From NCBI GenBank assembly GCA_934572335.1, contig CAKTKU010000016.1, positions 1-50,735 on the forward strand: a DNA stretch of 50,735 nucleotides. Reading direction: 5' to 3'. Of this stretch, positions 16,996-26,122 are shown piece after piece. Made by a program: the position numbers and the translations under genes. The first letter of the stretch is position 1. Every line of letters starts with the position of its first letter. Below the pieces are notes generated by a model. The model did no database searches. It was not told the origin of the DNA and saw only the letters and a list, made by a program, of their open reading frames with translations. This DNA is from an uncultured Oscillospiraceae bacterium (GTDB taxonomy: Bacteria > Bacillota > Clostridia > Oscillospirales > Oscillospiraceae).

Positions 16996-18030
16996 CTTTT
17001 TGTGCTTGAGCGCCATGAAGAGCTTCGGCGTGACGCGCCCAGCAAAGGCGACGACGCGGAACATCAGCATATTCAGCGCCACGCATTTCGTGTGCATCAC
17101 CGCGCACATTATCTTCACCGGCGCGCTGCCGAACGCGCCCTGACTGCGCTGCTGCACCTGCTGGTTTTGCAGTATGCCGCGCACGTAGGCGCGCTTGCCG
17201 CGGTAGTCGAGATCGCAGCTGGGCGAGAACATATTCGTCATGCAGGAAAATATGCTCTTCACGAACATATACCGGCACCCTGCGTAGTTTTCCGTGCCGA
17301 AGCGGCTGCAAAGCTGCTGCATGCGGCTGTCGGCGAGACAGCACGCCTCCGGCTTCTTCTCATAGTAGCGGGAGATAAGGCTCTCCCCGGCGTGCATGAC
17401 GTAAAAATACCGGCACTCCGGCAGCATCGCCGTCACGAGCGCGCGCTCAAGACAGTCGAAGATGAAAAGCCTGTCCTCGCCCCAGCGGAAGTCGAGAAAG
17501 CGCAGCCCCCCGTCGCGGATGAGCCGCGCGGAGAAGAGCTTCGCCCAGACCTGATTGAGCATATTTGCCGTGTACAGCCGCGGCAGAGCCGCGCCGAGCG
17601 TGGCGGCGTCGAACACCGCCTCCGGCTCATAGTAATCGCGCTGCGTGCCGTCGGGGCTGAGAATGGTGAAGCCCATCAGCACCAGCTCCGCACCCTTTGA
17701 CGCCGCTGTCAGCGCGTACTCCACAGCGTCCGGCGCGATATAATCGTCCGCGTCCACGAACATCACATAGTCCGCGTCCGGGCTTATCGCCTCCATGCCG
17801 CGGTTGCGCGCCACGGCGGGACCGGAGTTCGGCATGCGGATGATATGGGCGCGCGTGTCCGTATACGCGATGCGCGCGGCGATGTCCTGCGTGCCGTCGG
17901 TGGAGCCGTCGTCCACGACGATGAGCTCAAGCTCCTCGTGCGTCTGACCGAGCACGCTTTTCATCGCGCGCTCTATATACTCCTCGGCGTTGTACGCCGG
18001 GATTATCACAGATACCTTTGGCTGCTTCAT
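16993..18030 (-). CDS. Family 2 glycosyltransferase
   Basis: GT-A-fold enzyme that transfers a sugar from a nucleotide donor, acceptor unknown. Residues 6-110 are a classic GT2 domain: VSVIIPAYNAEEYIERA, ELIVVDDGSTDGT, NSGPAVARNRG and the metal-binding FVDADD. The remaining 230 residues hold a helical C-terminal part with no motif I recognise and no clear membrane span (345 residues in total). Its ATG immediately follows the TGA of the DUF2461 gene, with AGAGGATGG inside that gene as ribosome binding site, so the two are translationally coupled. A cell-surface polysaccharide role is likely but not shown. Confidence 0.85.
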   Translation of the reverse strand: MKQPKVSVIIPAYNAEEYIERAMKSVLGQTHEELELIVVDDGSTDGTQDIAARIAYTDTRAHIIRMPNSGPAVARNRGMEAISPDADYVMFVDADDYIAPDAVEYALTAASKGAELVLMGFTILSPDGTQRDYYEPEAVFDAATLGAALPRLYTANMLNQVWAKLFSARLIRDGGLRFLDFRWGEDRLFIFDCLERALVTAMLPECRYFYVMHAGESLISRYYEKKPEACCLADSRMQQLCSRFGTENYAGCRYMFVKSIFSCMTNMFSPSCDLDYRGKRAYVRGILQNQQVQQRSQGAFGSAPVKIMCAVMHTKCVALNMLMFRVVAFAGRVTPKLFMALKHKK

Positions 18031-18717
18031 TCAACCATCCTCTCCGCTGCGGGCGACCGCGACAAGATATTCATACATCGGCGTGAGCGCCGCGAACGTG
18101 TCCGCAAGGATCGCGGGCAGCTCCGGGGAGAAGAGCGCGCCGCCGAAATCGCGCGTGCAGTCGATGCCGACGCGCTTGCGGTTGTACCACTGGTCTATGA
18201 TGCCGCCGTGGGTGCCCTTGGGCTTTTTATACTCCTCGCCCGACACGGCAAAGCCGTCGAGCGCCTCAAGCTTTTTCGCCATGCGCTCAAAGCGGGCGGG
18301 GTTCGCGTCGATGCTGCGGCGGAACGCCTCCATCTGCGCCGCCGTGGCGCTGTAAAACCCCATGCCGTAGCTGTAATCCGCCGCGCCGATCTCAAACCAG
18401 AACATCGGCCCGTCGAGAAGCTTGTCGTCACCCTTTATGGAGAACCACAGATGATCCTTGTACGGTCCTCTGCCGTGCAGCCGCCGCGCGTCGCGGTAGA
18501 TGCGCGCCACGTGCAGCCGGAGGTCGGCACCGGGGCAGCGCGCCTCGGTCAGGGCGAAAGTCGCCGCCGCGAGCGCCTTGAACGGGCGGTTGAGCACCTG
18601 CTCAAACTCGTCCTTGTGCGCGAGGAACCATGTCCGCTCGTTGTTGAACGACAGCTCCCACAGAAATTCTGACGTTTTGGGCGTGAAGCCCTCGAACTTT
18701 ATATTATCATTGCTCAT
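18031..18717 (-). CDS. DUF2461 family protein (function unknown)
   Basis: A 228-residue protein recognised as the DUF2461/TIGR02453 family from its start (FEGFTPKTSEFLWELSFNN), the NERTWFLAHKDEFE motif, ARIYRDARR and the central YKDHLWFSIKG plus GPMFWFEI strands. The biochemical function of the family is not known. It is the first gene of a two-gene leftward unit with the glycosyltransferase; the junction has no intergenic base. Its ribosome binding site is weak. It has its own good promoter. Confidence 0.85.
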   Translation of the reverse strand: MSNDNIKFEGFTPKTSEFLWELSFNNERTWFLAHKDEFEQVLNRPFKALAAATFALTEARCPGADLRLHVARIYRDARRLHGRGPYKDHLWFSIKGDDKLLDGPMFWFEIGAADYSYGMGFYSATAAQMEAFRRSIDANPARFERMAKKLEALDGFAVSGEEYKKPKGTHGGIIDQWYNRKRVGIDCTRDFGGALFSPELPAILADTFAALTPMYEYLVAVARSGEDG

Positions 18718-18764
18718 TGTAAATTACCTGTTAATGACCTTCGTGTGATATGCCTTGAAAATCT

Positions 18765-18794
18765 ATTATAGCACACGGCGTGCGCCCTATTCAA
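18765..18794 (-). promoter_or_regulatory. Promoter of the DUF2461-glycosyltransferase pair
   Basis: On the minus strand, TTGAAT (18789-18794), 18-nt spacer, perfect TATAAT (18765-18770), about 45 nt before the start codon. Confidence 0.75.
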
Positions 18795-18955
18795 GAATTA
18801 AGTAAGAACTCTGCGCCATCCGCGTTAAATTTGCGTGAAAAGCCGCCGATACGCAGTGTGAAGACCTGTACAAGCAAAGATAAATGTGATAAAATCAACT
18901 GTCAATGTACGCATGTGCGTGCCAAAGAGCTATCCGAAAGGAGCAGGCAGAAAAT

Positions 18956-20311
18956 ATGAAGGTTATAATCGCCGGCGCGGGAAAAAGCGGCTTTGCCGTG
19001 GCGCAGACGCTGTCCCACGAGGGGCATGACATCACAGTTATAGATAAGAACGGCGACATCATCAACATGGTGTCCAATACGCTGGACGTTATATGCATAG
19101 AGGGCAACGCCACAAACCCCGAATCGCTCATCAGCGCCGGGGCGAAGGACGCCGACCTCCTCGTCGCGGCGACGCGCAGCGACGAGGTGAACATGATATG
19201 CGGCATCGCCGCGCGCCGTCTCGGCACGGCGCACGTCATCGCGCGCATACGCGACCCGGAGTATATGACCCAGACGGGCTTCCTCAGGGAGACGCTGGGG
19301 CTTTCCATGATTGTCAACCCGGAGCTTGAGTGTGCGCGCGAGATCTCGCGCATCCTGCGCTTTCCGAGCGCGGCGCGCGTGGACGTGTTCTCCAAGGGCA
19401 GTGTTGAGATCGTGGAGCACCGTGTGCTGCCGGGGGAAAAGCTCGACGGCATACAGCTCAAGAGCCTGCACGCCGAGGTAAAGGCGGCGGTGCTGGTGAG
19501 CGTGGTGGAGCGCGGGGGCGAGGTGTTCATCCCGAACGGCGATTTTGTGCTGCGCGGGGGCGACAAGCTCAGCATAACCGGGGCGACGCGCGAGCTGAGG
19601 CGGTTTTTCACCGCCGTGGGCAAGTATAAAAAGCCCGTGAAAAACGTGCTCATCATGGGCGGCGGGCGCATCGCCGTGTACTTGACGAGCCTTTTGCAGG
19701 AATCCGGCATGTCCGTCACCGTTATCGAGCGCGACCGCGCCCGCTGCGACGCGCTGTGCGATCTCATCCCCGACGCGACGGTCATCTACGGCGACGCCAC
19801 GAACAGCGACGTTCTTCAGGAGGAGGGCATCCGCGCGGCGGATGCGTTCATCGCGCTCTCCGGCGACGACGGCGACAATATCGTCACCTCGCTCTACGCC
19901 GGGCAGTGCCGCGTCGGCACCATCGTCACCAAGGTCAACCGCGAGCATTTCACCGAGATACTTGAAAGCGCCGGGCTGGACTGCATCGTCTCCCCGAAGG
20001 ACCTTGTCGCCCAGCAGCTGGCGCGCTATGTCCGCGCAATGAGCAATTCTGAGGGCAGCAGCATGGACACGCTCTATAAGCTCGCCGACGGCAAGGTCGA
20101 GGCGCTGGAGTTCACCGTGGGTGAAAACTTCTCCTGCGCGGGGCAGACCCTGCGCGAGCTGAAGCTCCGCCCGGGCGTGCTTTTGTGCGCCATTATCCGC
20201 GGCAGCAAGAGCATCATCCCCGACGGCAACACGCAGATCCTCGCCGGGGACCACGCGATAATCGTCGCCTCCGCCGGGAAGCTCAAGCGGCTGGAGGATA
20301 TGCTGGCGTAA
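18956..20311 (+). CDS. trkA: Trk system potassium uptake protein TrkA (NAD-binding gating subunit)
   Basis: Cytoplasmic RCK-type ring protein that gates TrkH potassium channels on nucleotide binding. The 451-residue protein has two tandem TrkA_N/TrkA_C units: Rossmann motif VIIAGAGKSGFAVA at residues 3-16 with acidic VIDKNGD, a TrkA_C module ending near 210, then a second Rossmann motif VLIMGGGRIAVYL (about 232-244) and a final TrkA_C. ATG at 18956 follows AAAGGAG. A possible promoter, TGTACA (18867-18872), 17-nt spacer, TAAAAT (18890-18895), is weak. Two trkH genes follow, so one TrkA probably serves both. Confidence 0.95.
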   Translation: MKVIIAGAGKSGFAVAQTLSHEGHDITVIDKNGDIINMVSNTLDVICIEGNATNPESLISAGAKDADLLVAATRSDEVNMICGIAARRLGTAHVIARIRDPEYMTQTGFLRETLGLSMIVNPELECAREISRILRFPSAARVDVFSKGSVEIVEHRVLPGEKLDGIQLKSLHAEVKAAVLVSVVERGGEVFIPNGDFVLRGGDKLSITGATRELRRFFTAVGKYKKPVKNVLIMGGGRIAVYLTSLLQESGMSVTVIERDRARCDALCDLIPDATVIYGDATNSDVLQEEGIRAADAFIALSGDDGDNIVTSLYAGQCRVGTIVTKVNREHFTEILESAGLDCIVSPKDLVAQQLARYVRAMSNSEGSSMDTLYKLADGKVEALEFTVGENFSCAGQTLRELKLRPGVLLCAIIRGSKSIIPDGNTQILAGDHAIIVASAGKLKRLEDMLA

Positions 20312-20340
20312 GAAGCGGGCGCGGAAAAGAAGGTATATAA

Positions 20341-21777
20341 ATGAACAAAAGAATGATCGCCCGCATCCTCGGCAAGGTGCTGCTGATCTTCGCGGCGCTG
20401 ATGCTGCTGCCGCTTGCGGCAGGGCTGTGGTACGGCGAGCGGGTGACGAATTTTATAATAGCCATCGCGGCGACGGCCGCGGCGGGCGGACTGCTGCGCG
20501 CCATCCCCGTGCATTCGCACACGATCTTCACGCGAGACGGCTTTGCTGCCGTGGGGCTTGCGTGGATATTCATGGGGCTGTTCGGCGCGCTGCCGTTCGT
20601 GCTGTCCGGGGATATACCCAATTACATCGACGCGGTGTTCGAGACCGTGTCGGGTCTGACGACAACGGGTGCGTCCGTCGTGCCGAATGTGGAGGCGATG
20701 AGCCGCGCGGGGCTTTTCTGGCGGCTTTTCACGCACTGGATCGGCGGTATGGGCGTGCTGGTGTTCATCATGGCGGTCATGCCCGCGGGGGATGAGCACT
20801 CCATGCACATCATGCGCGCGGAGGTCCCGGGTCCCACAGTCGGCAAGCTCGTCCCCAAGGCGAGAGAGACCGCGAGAATACTGTATTTTATCTACGGCGG
20901 GCTGACCGTCGCGGAGACCGTGCTTCTGAAGCTGGGCGGCATGAGCTTTTATGACGCGCTGCTCCACGCTTTCGCAACGGCGGGCACGGGCGGCTTCTCC
21001 ACGCGCGCGGCGAGCGTCGCCGCGTTCAACAGCGTGTATATCGAGATGGTGATTGCGGTGTTCCTCGTCCTCTTCGGCGCGAACTTCAACCTGTACTATC
21101 TCGTTTTCATCGGGCGTGCGCGCGAGGCGCTGAAAAGCGAGGAGCTGCGGTGGTACTTTGCCATCATCGCGCTCTCCACGGCCTCCATCGCGGCGGGCAT
21201 CGCGAAAATGTACGGCGGCGCGGACGCGCTGCGCCATGCGTTCTTCAACACCATGTCCATCGTCAGCACCGCCGGCTTCGGCACGGTGGACTTCACGGCG
21301 TGGCCGCAGTACGCGCAGTATATCCTTGTGCTTCTGATGTTCATCGGCGGGTGCGCGGGGTCGACGGGCGGCGGCATGAAGCTCAGCCGTGTGATGCTGC
21401 TTCTGAAGACCGCGGCGGCGGACATTGTCAGCATGCTGCACCCACGCGAGGTGCGCCGCGTGCAGATGGACGGCAAGCGCGTGGACGCGGCGACGACGAA
21501 GGCCGTGTACTGCTTTTTCTTCATATATCTTTTCATTATCCTCGTCACGGGGCTGATCGTCTCGCTCGACGGGTATGATTTCGCCACGAACTTCACCGCC
21601 GCGCTCTCATGTATGTCCAACATCGGGCCGGGGCTGTCGCTCATCGGACCCATGGGGAACTTCGCGATATTCTCCCCCGCGGTGAAGGTGGTGCTGACGG
21701 TCGTGATGCTGCTGGGACGGCTTGAGATATACCCCATAGTTATGCTGGCAAGCCCCAAGCTCTGGAGAAAGAAATAA
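20341..21777 (+). CDS. trkH: Trk potassium transporter TrkH, first paralogue
   Basis: Membrane channel-like subunit with four M1-P-M2 repeats that conducts K+ under TrkA control. The 478-residue protein has intact filter segments: P1 LTTTGAS (Gly110), P2 GTGGFS (about 216-220), P3 STAGFGTVD (Gly312), P4 MSNIGPG, and the GGCAGSTGGG loop conserved in TrkH. It starts 29 nt behind trkA. The second trkH follows after 17 nt and is very similar in protein and DNA, which indicates tandem duplication. Confidence 0.95.
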   Translation: MNKRMIARILGKVLLIFAALMLLPLAAGLWYGERVTNFIIAIAATAAAGGLLRAIPVHSHTIFTRDGFAAVGLAWIFMGLFGALPFVLSGDIPNYIDAVFETVSGLTTTGASVVPNVEAMSRAGLFWRLFTHWIGGMGVLVFIMAVMPAGDEHSMHIMRAEVPGPTVGKLVPKARETARILYFIYGGLTVAETVLLKLGGMSFYDALLHAFATAGTGGFSTRAASVAAFNSVYIEMVIAVFLVLFGANFNLYYLVFIGRAREALKSEELRWYFAIIALSTASIAAGIAKMYGGADALRHAFFNTMSIVSTAGFGTVDFTAWPQYAQYILVLLMFIGGCAGSTGGGMKLSRVMLLLKTAAADIVSMLHPREVRRVQMDGKRVDAATTKAVYCFFFIYLFIILVTGLIVSLDGYDFATNFTAALSCMSNIGPGLSLIGPMGNFAIFSPAVKVVLTVVMLLGRLEIYPIVMLASPKLWRKK

Positions 21778-21794
21778 AAAGGTATGTTTAGCGT

Positions 21795-23234
21795 ATGAAT
21801 TACAGGATGGTTGCCCGAATATCCGCGCTGGCGCTGCTCATCTTCGCGGCGCTGATGCTGCTGCCGATGGTGACGGCGCTCGCCTTCGGCGAGAGCGTGC
21901 GCGGCTTTGCCGCGGCAATGGCGGTCACGGCGGCAGCAGGGCTCGCGCTTCTGGGCGTGAAGCCGCGCTCGCGCACGATATATGCGCGCGAGGGCTTTGC
22001 CGCGGTGAGCATGGCGTGGATACTGATGGGGCTGTTCGGCGCAATACCATTCGTCGTCTCCGGGGATATCCCGCACTATGCCGACGCGGTGTTTGAGACC
22101 GTGTCGGGACTGACGACGACGGGTGCTTCAGTTGTGAGCGATGTGGACACGCTCAGCCGTGCGGGGCTCTTCTGGCGCAGCTTTCTTGAGTGGCTGGGCG
22201 GCATGGGCGTGCTGATCTTCATCATGGCGGTGCTGCCCATGGGCGGGGAGCACTCCATGCACATCATGCGCGCGGAGCTGCCCGGCCCCACGGTCGGCAA
22301 GTTCGTGCCGCGCGCGGGCGACACCGCGAGGATACTGTATATCATCTACGCCGCGCTGACAGTTGCGGAGACGGTGCTTTTGATGCTGGGCGGGATGAGC
22401 TTTTATGAGGCGCTGCTCCACGCTTTCGCCACTGCCGGCACGGGCGGCTTCTCCACGCGCAACGCCAGCCTCGCCGCATTTGACAGCGCGTATATCGAAA
22501 TCGTCATTTCGGTGTTTCTGCTGCTCTTCGGCGTGAACTTCAACCTCTACTATCTCGCCTTTGCCGGGCGCGTGCGCGACGCGCTGAAAAGTGAGGAGCT
22601 GCACTGCTATCTCGGCATTCTCCTTGTCTCCACGGTCGCCATCACGCTGGGCATAACGAAGATGTATTCCGGCGTGCAGGAGGCGCTGCGCCATGCGTTC
22701 ACAAACTCGGTCAGCCTCATGTCGACGGCGGCGTTCGCCACGGTGGACACGATGACGTGGCCGTCGTACACGCGGGTGATACTGGTGCTGCTGATGTTCG
22801 TGGGCGGGTGCGCGGGGTCGACGAGCGGCGGACTGAAGGTCAGCCGGGTGCTGCTGCTCTTCAAGACCGCCGGGACGGACATCGCCCGCATACTCCACCC
22901 GCGCGAGGTGCGCCGCGTGCAGATGGACGGCAAGCGTGTGGACGCGGCAACGACGAAGGCGGTGTACTGCTACTTCTGGCTGTACTTTGTGATACTTATG
23001 CTCACGACGTTCGTCGTCTCGCTCGACGGGCATGATTTCACCACGAACCTCACCGCTGCGCTCTCCTGCATCTCCAACATCGGCCCCAGCCTCTCCCTCG
23101 TCAGCGAGACGCAGAGCTATCTCATGTTCTCCCCGCTCTCGCGTGCGGTGATGATGGTCGTGATGCTTTTGGGCAGACTTGAGATATACCCGCTTTTCAT
23201 CCTCCTCAGCCCCACCATGTGGAAGCGCGAGTGA
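21795..23234 (+). CDS. trkH: TrkH paralogue with altered third selectivity-filter segment
   Basis: A 479-residue protein, colinear with its neighbour, with intact P1 LTTTGAS (Gly110), P2 GTGGFS and P4 ISNIGPS segments. In P3, STAAFATVD replaces STAGFGTVD of the first copy: Ala313 stands where the filter glycine is expected (codon GCG at 22731-22733) and Ala315 replaces a second glycine. The frame is otherwise open and well conserved, so this is a diverged gene rather than a decayed one. The filter glycines line the ion path in TrkH/KtrB structures, so altered selectivity, conductance or a regulatory role is plausible but inferred. The ribosome binding site (AAAGGT) is weaker than that of the first copy. 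Confidence 0.92.
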   Translation: MNYRMVARISALALLIFAALMLLPMVTALAFGESVRGFAAAMAVTAAAGLALLGVKPRSRTIYAREGFAAVSMAWILMGLFGAIPFVVSGDIPHYADAVFETVSGLTTTGASVVSDVDTLSRAGLFWRSFLEWLGGMGVLIFIMAVLPMGGEHSMHIMRAELPGPTVGKFVPRAGDTARILYIIYAALTVAETVLLMLGGMSFYEALLHAFATAGTGGFSTRNASLAAFDSAYIEIVISVFLLLFGVNFNLYYLAFAGRVRDALKSEELHCYLGILLVSTVAITLGITKMYSGVQEALRHAFTNSVSLMSTAAFATVDTMTWPSYTRVILVLLMFVGGCAGSTSGGLKVSRVLLLFKTAGTDIARILHPREVRRVQMDGKRVDAATTKAVYCYFWLYFVILMLTTFVVSLDGHDFTTNLTAALSCISNIGPSLSLVSETQSYLMFSPLSRAVMMVVMLLGRLEIYPLFILLSPTMWKRE

Positions 23235-23283
23235 GGAAATATCGAGAAAACACTAAAGAACACATCCCGGAAGGTACAGAGCA

Positions 23284-24282
23284 ATGAACACGAAAAAACG
23301 TATACTTCTTATAACGACGGGCGGCACGATAATGTCCGTGCCGTCGGAGCACGGGCTGCACCCCGGCGAGGACGAGGCGCGGCTGCTGCGCTTCCCCGGC
23401 AGCGAGAATTACGACGTCACCGTCCACTCGCTCCTCACGCTGGACTCCAGCAACATTCAGCCGGAGGAGTGGGCGCTGATCGCCGAGTGCATATACAAAA
23501 TGCGCACGCCGTTCGACGGCGTTGTGATAACCCACGGCACGGACACCATGGCGTACACCGCCTCCGCGCTGACGTTCATGCTCCCCGGCATCGACCGCCC
23601 CGTCGTCCTCACCGGCAGCCAGATGCCCATCGGCAATATCCTCAGCGACGGGTACGCCAATCTCCAGTGCGCGTTTGCGATGGCGGCGTCGGGCGTGAAC
23701 GGCGTGTTCATCGCGTTTGACCGCAAGGTGTTCCTCGGGTGCCGCGCCGTCAAGGTGCGCACGACGGCGTTCAACGCCTTCGAGAGCGTCAATCTCCCCC
23801 CGGTGGCGGAGATAAACGCCCACGGGCTGACCGTGCACCGGGAGCTTCTGCCGCCGCGCCGCGATAATGAATGCCGTCTTGAGACAAAGATAAGCAGCCG
23901 CGTCGCGCTGATGAAGCTCATCCCCGGGGTCGATCCGCGGCTCTTCTCCGCGTTTGCCGACGCGGGGTGCAGGGGACTTGTGATAGAGGCGTTCGGCTCC
24001 GGCGGCATTAACTTCCTGCGGCGGGACGTCGTCGCGGAGATAAGCGCGCTCGTCGCGCGCGGCGTCGCCGTCGTGATATGCAGCCAATGCCTTTACGAGG
24101 CCACGGACATGACCACCTATGAGGTCGGGCAGCGCGCGCTCAACTGCGGCGCGATACCGGCGGGGGATATGACCAGCGAGGCCGCAGTGACGAAGCTGAT
24201 GTGGCTTCTGGAGCGGGGGCTTGAGCCCGCCGCGCTCGCGCAGGCGTTCAAGCAGAACCTCCACGGCGAGATAAGCGAATAA
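23284..24282 (+). CDS. ansA: L-asparaginase, type I (cytoplasmic)
   Basis: Hydrolyses asparagine to aspartate and ammonia. The 332-residue protein has both signature threonines: LLITTGGTIMSV (residues 8-19) and ITHGTDTMAYTA (about 81-92), plus VVLTGSQMPIG. There is no signal peptide, so a cytoplasmic type I enzyme is likely. GGAAGG precedes the ATG. It lies 49 nt after the second trkH without an evident terminator between them and may be cotranscribed with the trk genes. A bidirectional terminator follows. Confidence 0.93.
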   Translation: MNTKKRILLITTGGTIMSVPSEHGLHPGEDEARLLRFPGSENYDVTVHSLLTLDSSNIQPEEWALIAECIYKMRTPFDGVVITHGTDTMAYTASALTFMLPGIDRPVVLTGSQMPIGNILSDGYANLQCAFAMAASGVNGVFIAFDRKVFLGCRAVKVRTTAFNAFESVNLPPVAEINAHGLTVHRELLPPRRDNECRLETKISSRVALMKLIPGVDPRLFSAFADAGCRGLVIEAFGSGGINFLRRDVVAEISALVARGVAVVICSQCLYEATDMTTYEVGQRALNCGAIPAGDMTSEAAVTKLMWLLERGLEPAALAQAFKQNLHGEISE

Positions 24283-24304
24283 GCGCGGCGCATACGGCAT
24301 GCTA

Positions 24305-24335
24305 AAAGCCCGGCGGAAAAATCCCGCCGGGCTTT
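24305..24335. terminator. Bidirectional terminator between ansA and the MFS gene
   Basis: Perfect 12-bp stem AAAGCCCGGCGG / CCGCCGGGCTTT with a 7-nt loop. It ends in TTT on the plus strand and GGCTTTT on the minus strand, between convergent genes. Confidence 0.88.
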
Positions 24336-24366
24336 GCCGTGTCTACGTGTCTATATAATTGTTGTA

Positions 24367-25563
24367 TCACGCCGCGCTTTCCGGCTTGGAGAACGCGATG
24401 GTCGCCACAGCGCCCACCGAGGCCACAACGGCGGAGATGAGCAGGACTGCCCTCGCGCTCATCGCGTCGAACAGCACCCCGCCGATGCTCGTGGCGAAGA
24501 TGGAGGCGAGGGTGGTCACGCCGAAGGCGACGGACTGCCCCTTCGCCGCGTCGGACGCGGAGATGTAGAGGCTGACATAGCGCACGGAGGCGGGCGTGAT
24601 GAGCGCGAAGGACACGGTCTGCAATATGCTCGCGGCGTACAGCGCCGGAACGTTCGGTGCGAGGGCGAACGCGAACGCCTTCGCCACAAAGCCCACCGCC
24701 GCGATGCGCATACACGCCGGGGCGCTGATGCGCCGCGTGAAGCGGTCGTAGAAGAGCAGCACGGGGATCTCTATGATCGCCATGAAGCCCGTGATGCGCC
24801 CGAGGTCGGCCGTGTCGCCCCCGGCGGCGCGCACGACATTGATGAAAAAGTTCGTCAGCACATTGTGCGAGAAATACAGCAGCACCGTTCCCAGCATCAT
24901 GCAGCAAAATCGCTTGTTGCCGTGGAAAAAGTCGAGAAGCCCGGACGCCTCCGCCGCGCCGGAGGAGACGGGGACAACGTCCGCCGCGCGCCGCAGCTGC
25001 ACGGCGAGCGCCGCGATGATGAGCGCCTGAGCCGCGAGACCGAATATCGCCGCGCCGGGCAGCGCCGCCGGGGTGAATTTTTCAAGCAGCAGCCCTATCA
25101 TTGTCGCGCTCAGCGAGTAAAAGAGCGAGCCTGTGCCGCGTGCCGCGCCGAAGTTGATGTGCCCGCAGCTGTGCGCCAGCTCCGCGCTCAGCTGGGTGGT
25201 CAGTCCGCCGCCCGCGTTGACGCACGCGACATAGAGGCAGTACCCAGCCAGCACGAGGGGTGACGCGCCGCGCACGAGGATGAATATGCCCTGAAACGCC
25301 AGTGCCGCCAGCAGCAGACCTATAAGCGCGCCGAACAGCCCCGCGCGTCCGCGTCGGTCCGCGAGCGAGGCGAGCACCGCCGAGAGGATGACGCCGACGA
25401 TGTTCCCCAGCGCCAGCGTCGCACCGATCACGGAGTTTGTGTACCCGCGGTGCTGCATATATACCGCCGCGAACGCCACGCACGCGCAGAACGTCAGCCA
25501 GTAGACGCCCTGCAATGCGGCGTACTGTATGTTGAAAGAGAGCGTTTTGCTTTTCGCGCTCAT
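24367..25563 (-). CDS. MFS transporter (MFS_1-like/nucleoside-sugar symporter type)
   Basis: A 398-residue major facilitator protein with about 12 membrane helices. The loop-2/3 signature appears as LASLADRRGRAGLFGAL (about 63-79), the N-terminal helix as SFNIQYAALQGVYWLTFCAC, and ARGTGSLFYSLSA follows mid-sequence. The overall pattern resembles the LacY-like/HcaT MFS_1_like group, but the substrate is not predictable. It has its own extended -10 promoter and is transcribed away from the MITE. GGGGAGG precedes the ATG. Confidence 0.82.
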   Translation of the reverse strand: MSAKSKTLSFNIQYAALQGVYWLTFCACVAFAAVYMQHRGYTNSVIGATLALGNIVGVILSAVLASLADRRGRAGLFGALIGLLLAALAFQGIFILVRGASPLVLAGYCLYVACVNAGGGLTTQLSAELAHSCGHINFGAARGTGSLFYSLSATMIGLLLEKFTPAALPGAAIFGLAAQALIIAALAVQLRRAADVVPVSSGAAEASGLLDFFHGNKRFCCMMLGTVLLYFSHNVLTNFFINVVRAAGGDTADLGRITGFMAIIEIPVLLFYDRFTRRISAPACMRIAAVGFVAKAFAFALAPNVPALYAASILQTVSFALITPASVRYVSLYISASDAAKGQSVAFGVTTLASIFATSIGGVLFDAMSARAVLLISAVVASVGAVATIAFSKPESAA

Positions 25564-25610
25564 ACTAAGCCTCCCCTGTCAGCAATACCGATACGATAAA
25601 TTGGCTATTT

Positions 25611-25639
25611 ATTATACCATACAGCACGGAAAACGCAAA
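25611..25639 (-). promoter_or_regulatory. Extended -10 promoter of the leftward MFS gene
   Basis: On the minus strand, TGGTATAAT (-10 at 25611-25616) with a weak TTTGCG 17 nt upstream (25634-25639). Confidence 0.6.
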
Positions 25640-25653
25640 ATGTTATTTTGCCC

Positions 25654-25682
25654 TTGACTTTTTCCGCGGAAAGTTGTATAAA
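25654..25682 (+). promoter_or_regulatory. SigA-type promoter driving a short terminated leader toward the rightward MFS gene
   Basis: TTGACT (25654-25659), 17-nt spacer, TATAAA (25677-25682). The predicted start is near 25689. A terminator-like hairpin begins within a few nucleotides. Confidence 0.7.
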
Positions 25683-25693
25683 TTCAAACACAA

Positions 25694-25744
25694 CGAGCAG
25701 CTAAACTTTCGGCATAAGACCGGTTGTTTAGCTGCCCGTTTTTT
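25694..25744 (+). terminator. Attenuator-like terminator in the MFS leader
   Basis: Stem GCAGCTAAAC (25697-25706) / GTTTAGCTGC (25726-25735), extended by CG/CG pairs across single-base bulges, with a 19-nt apical part containing a CGG/CCG pairing, then CCGTTTTTT. Because it lies just downstream of a promoter and no gene ends here, it looks like a leader attenuator. Confidence 0.7.
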
Positions 25745-25745
25745 A

Positions 25746-26097
25746 CCCTCGGTTGACAAGGACACACACGGTTTTGACGGGCAGAAAAACACCCATACAT
25801 CCTCAAAGACCTTGTAAATACACAAAGTATTCCCAGCGGTCTTTTCGTCGTCTGACCGCTTTTCTGCCACGGCAAAACTGCTTTGCACCTGACAGCTGTG
25901 TATTTTCGAGTGATTTTTGGTTTTTGAAGCGCAGAACACGAACTGTCTCTGTACTCCGAGCAAAGCCCAGCGAAGCGGGTTTGCGAGGAAAGAGGAAGAA
26001 GGAGCGAGCATAATGGAGTTTTCACCGTAAGGCGGAAACTAAATGGCGCGAGCTTCTTCTGACGTTGTCAGGCGTGTGCGCTCTTGTCAACCGAGGG
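25746..26097. mobile_element. 352-bp MITE-like element with 15-bp perfect terminal inverted repeats and TA flanks
   Basis: Terminal repeats CCCTCGGTTGACAAG (25746-25760) and CTTGTCAACCGAGGG (26083-26097) are perfect. Both ends are flanked by TA (25744-25745 and 26098-26099), the target duplication made by IS630/Tc1-mariner-type transposases. Homology of the ends continues imperfectly (CACACG about 10 bp further in). No ORF in it resembles a transposase; the roughly 120-codon antisense ORFs have no recognisable content. Base composition is less GC-rich than the surroundings. It carries the hairpin element at 25960-26040. With its flanks it fills a gap of 559 nt between the two MFS genes. Confidence 0.75.
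25960..26040 (+). repeat. Two-hairpin structured element, copy A (inside the MITE)
   Basis: Hairpin 1 (25960-25984): stem GCAAA/TTTGC, then CCC-AGCGAAGC-GGG. A 32-nt purine-rich linker follows. Hairpin 2 (26017-26040): AGTTTTC / GGAAACT with inner CC/GG and a GTAA loop. The same architecture recurs at 50579-50656 with a different but complementary first stem. The functional strand is unknown. Confidence 0.6.
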
Positions 26098-26122
26098 TAT
26101 TTTTCAACAAAAGGAGAACATT

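Noticed and set aside
25643..26025. Two minus-strand ORFs of 113 and 122 codons in the MFS-MFS gap
   Set aside because: They cross the MITE end, the attenuator stem and the promoter, have no ribosome binding site and no recognisable domain. The region is better explained as MITE plus leader.
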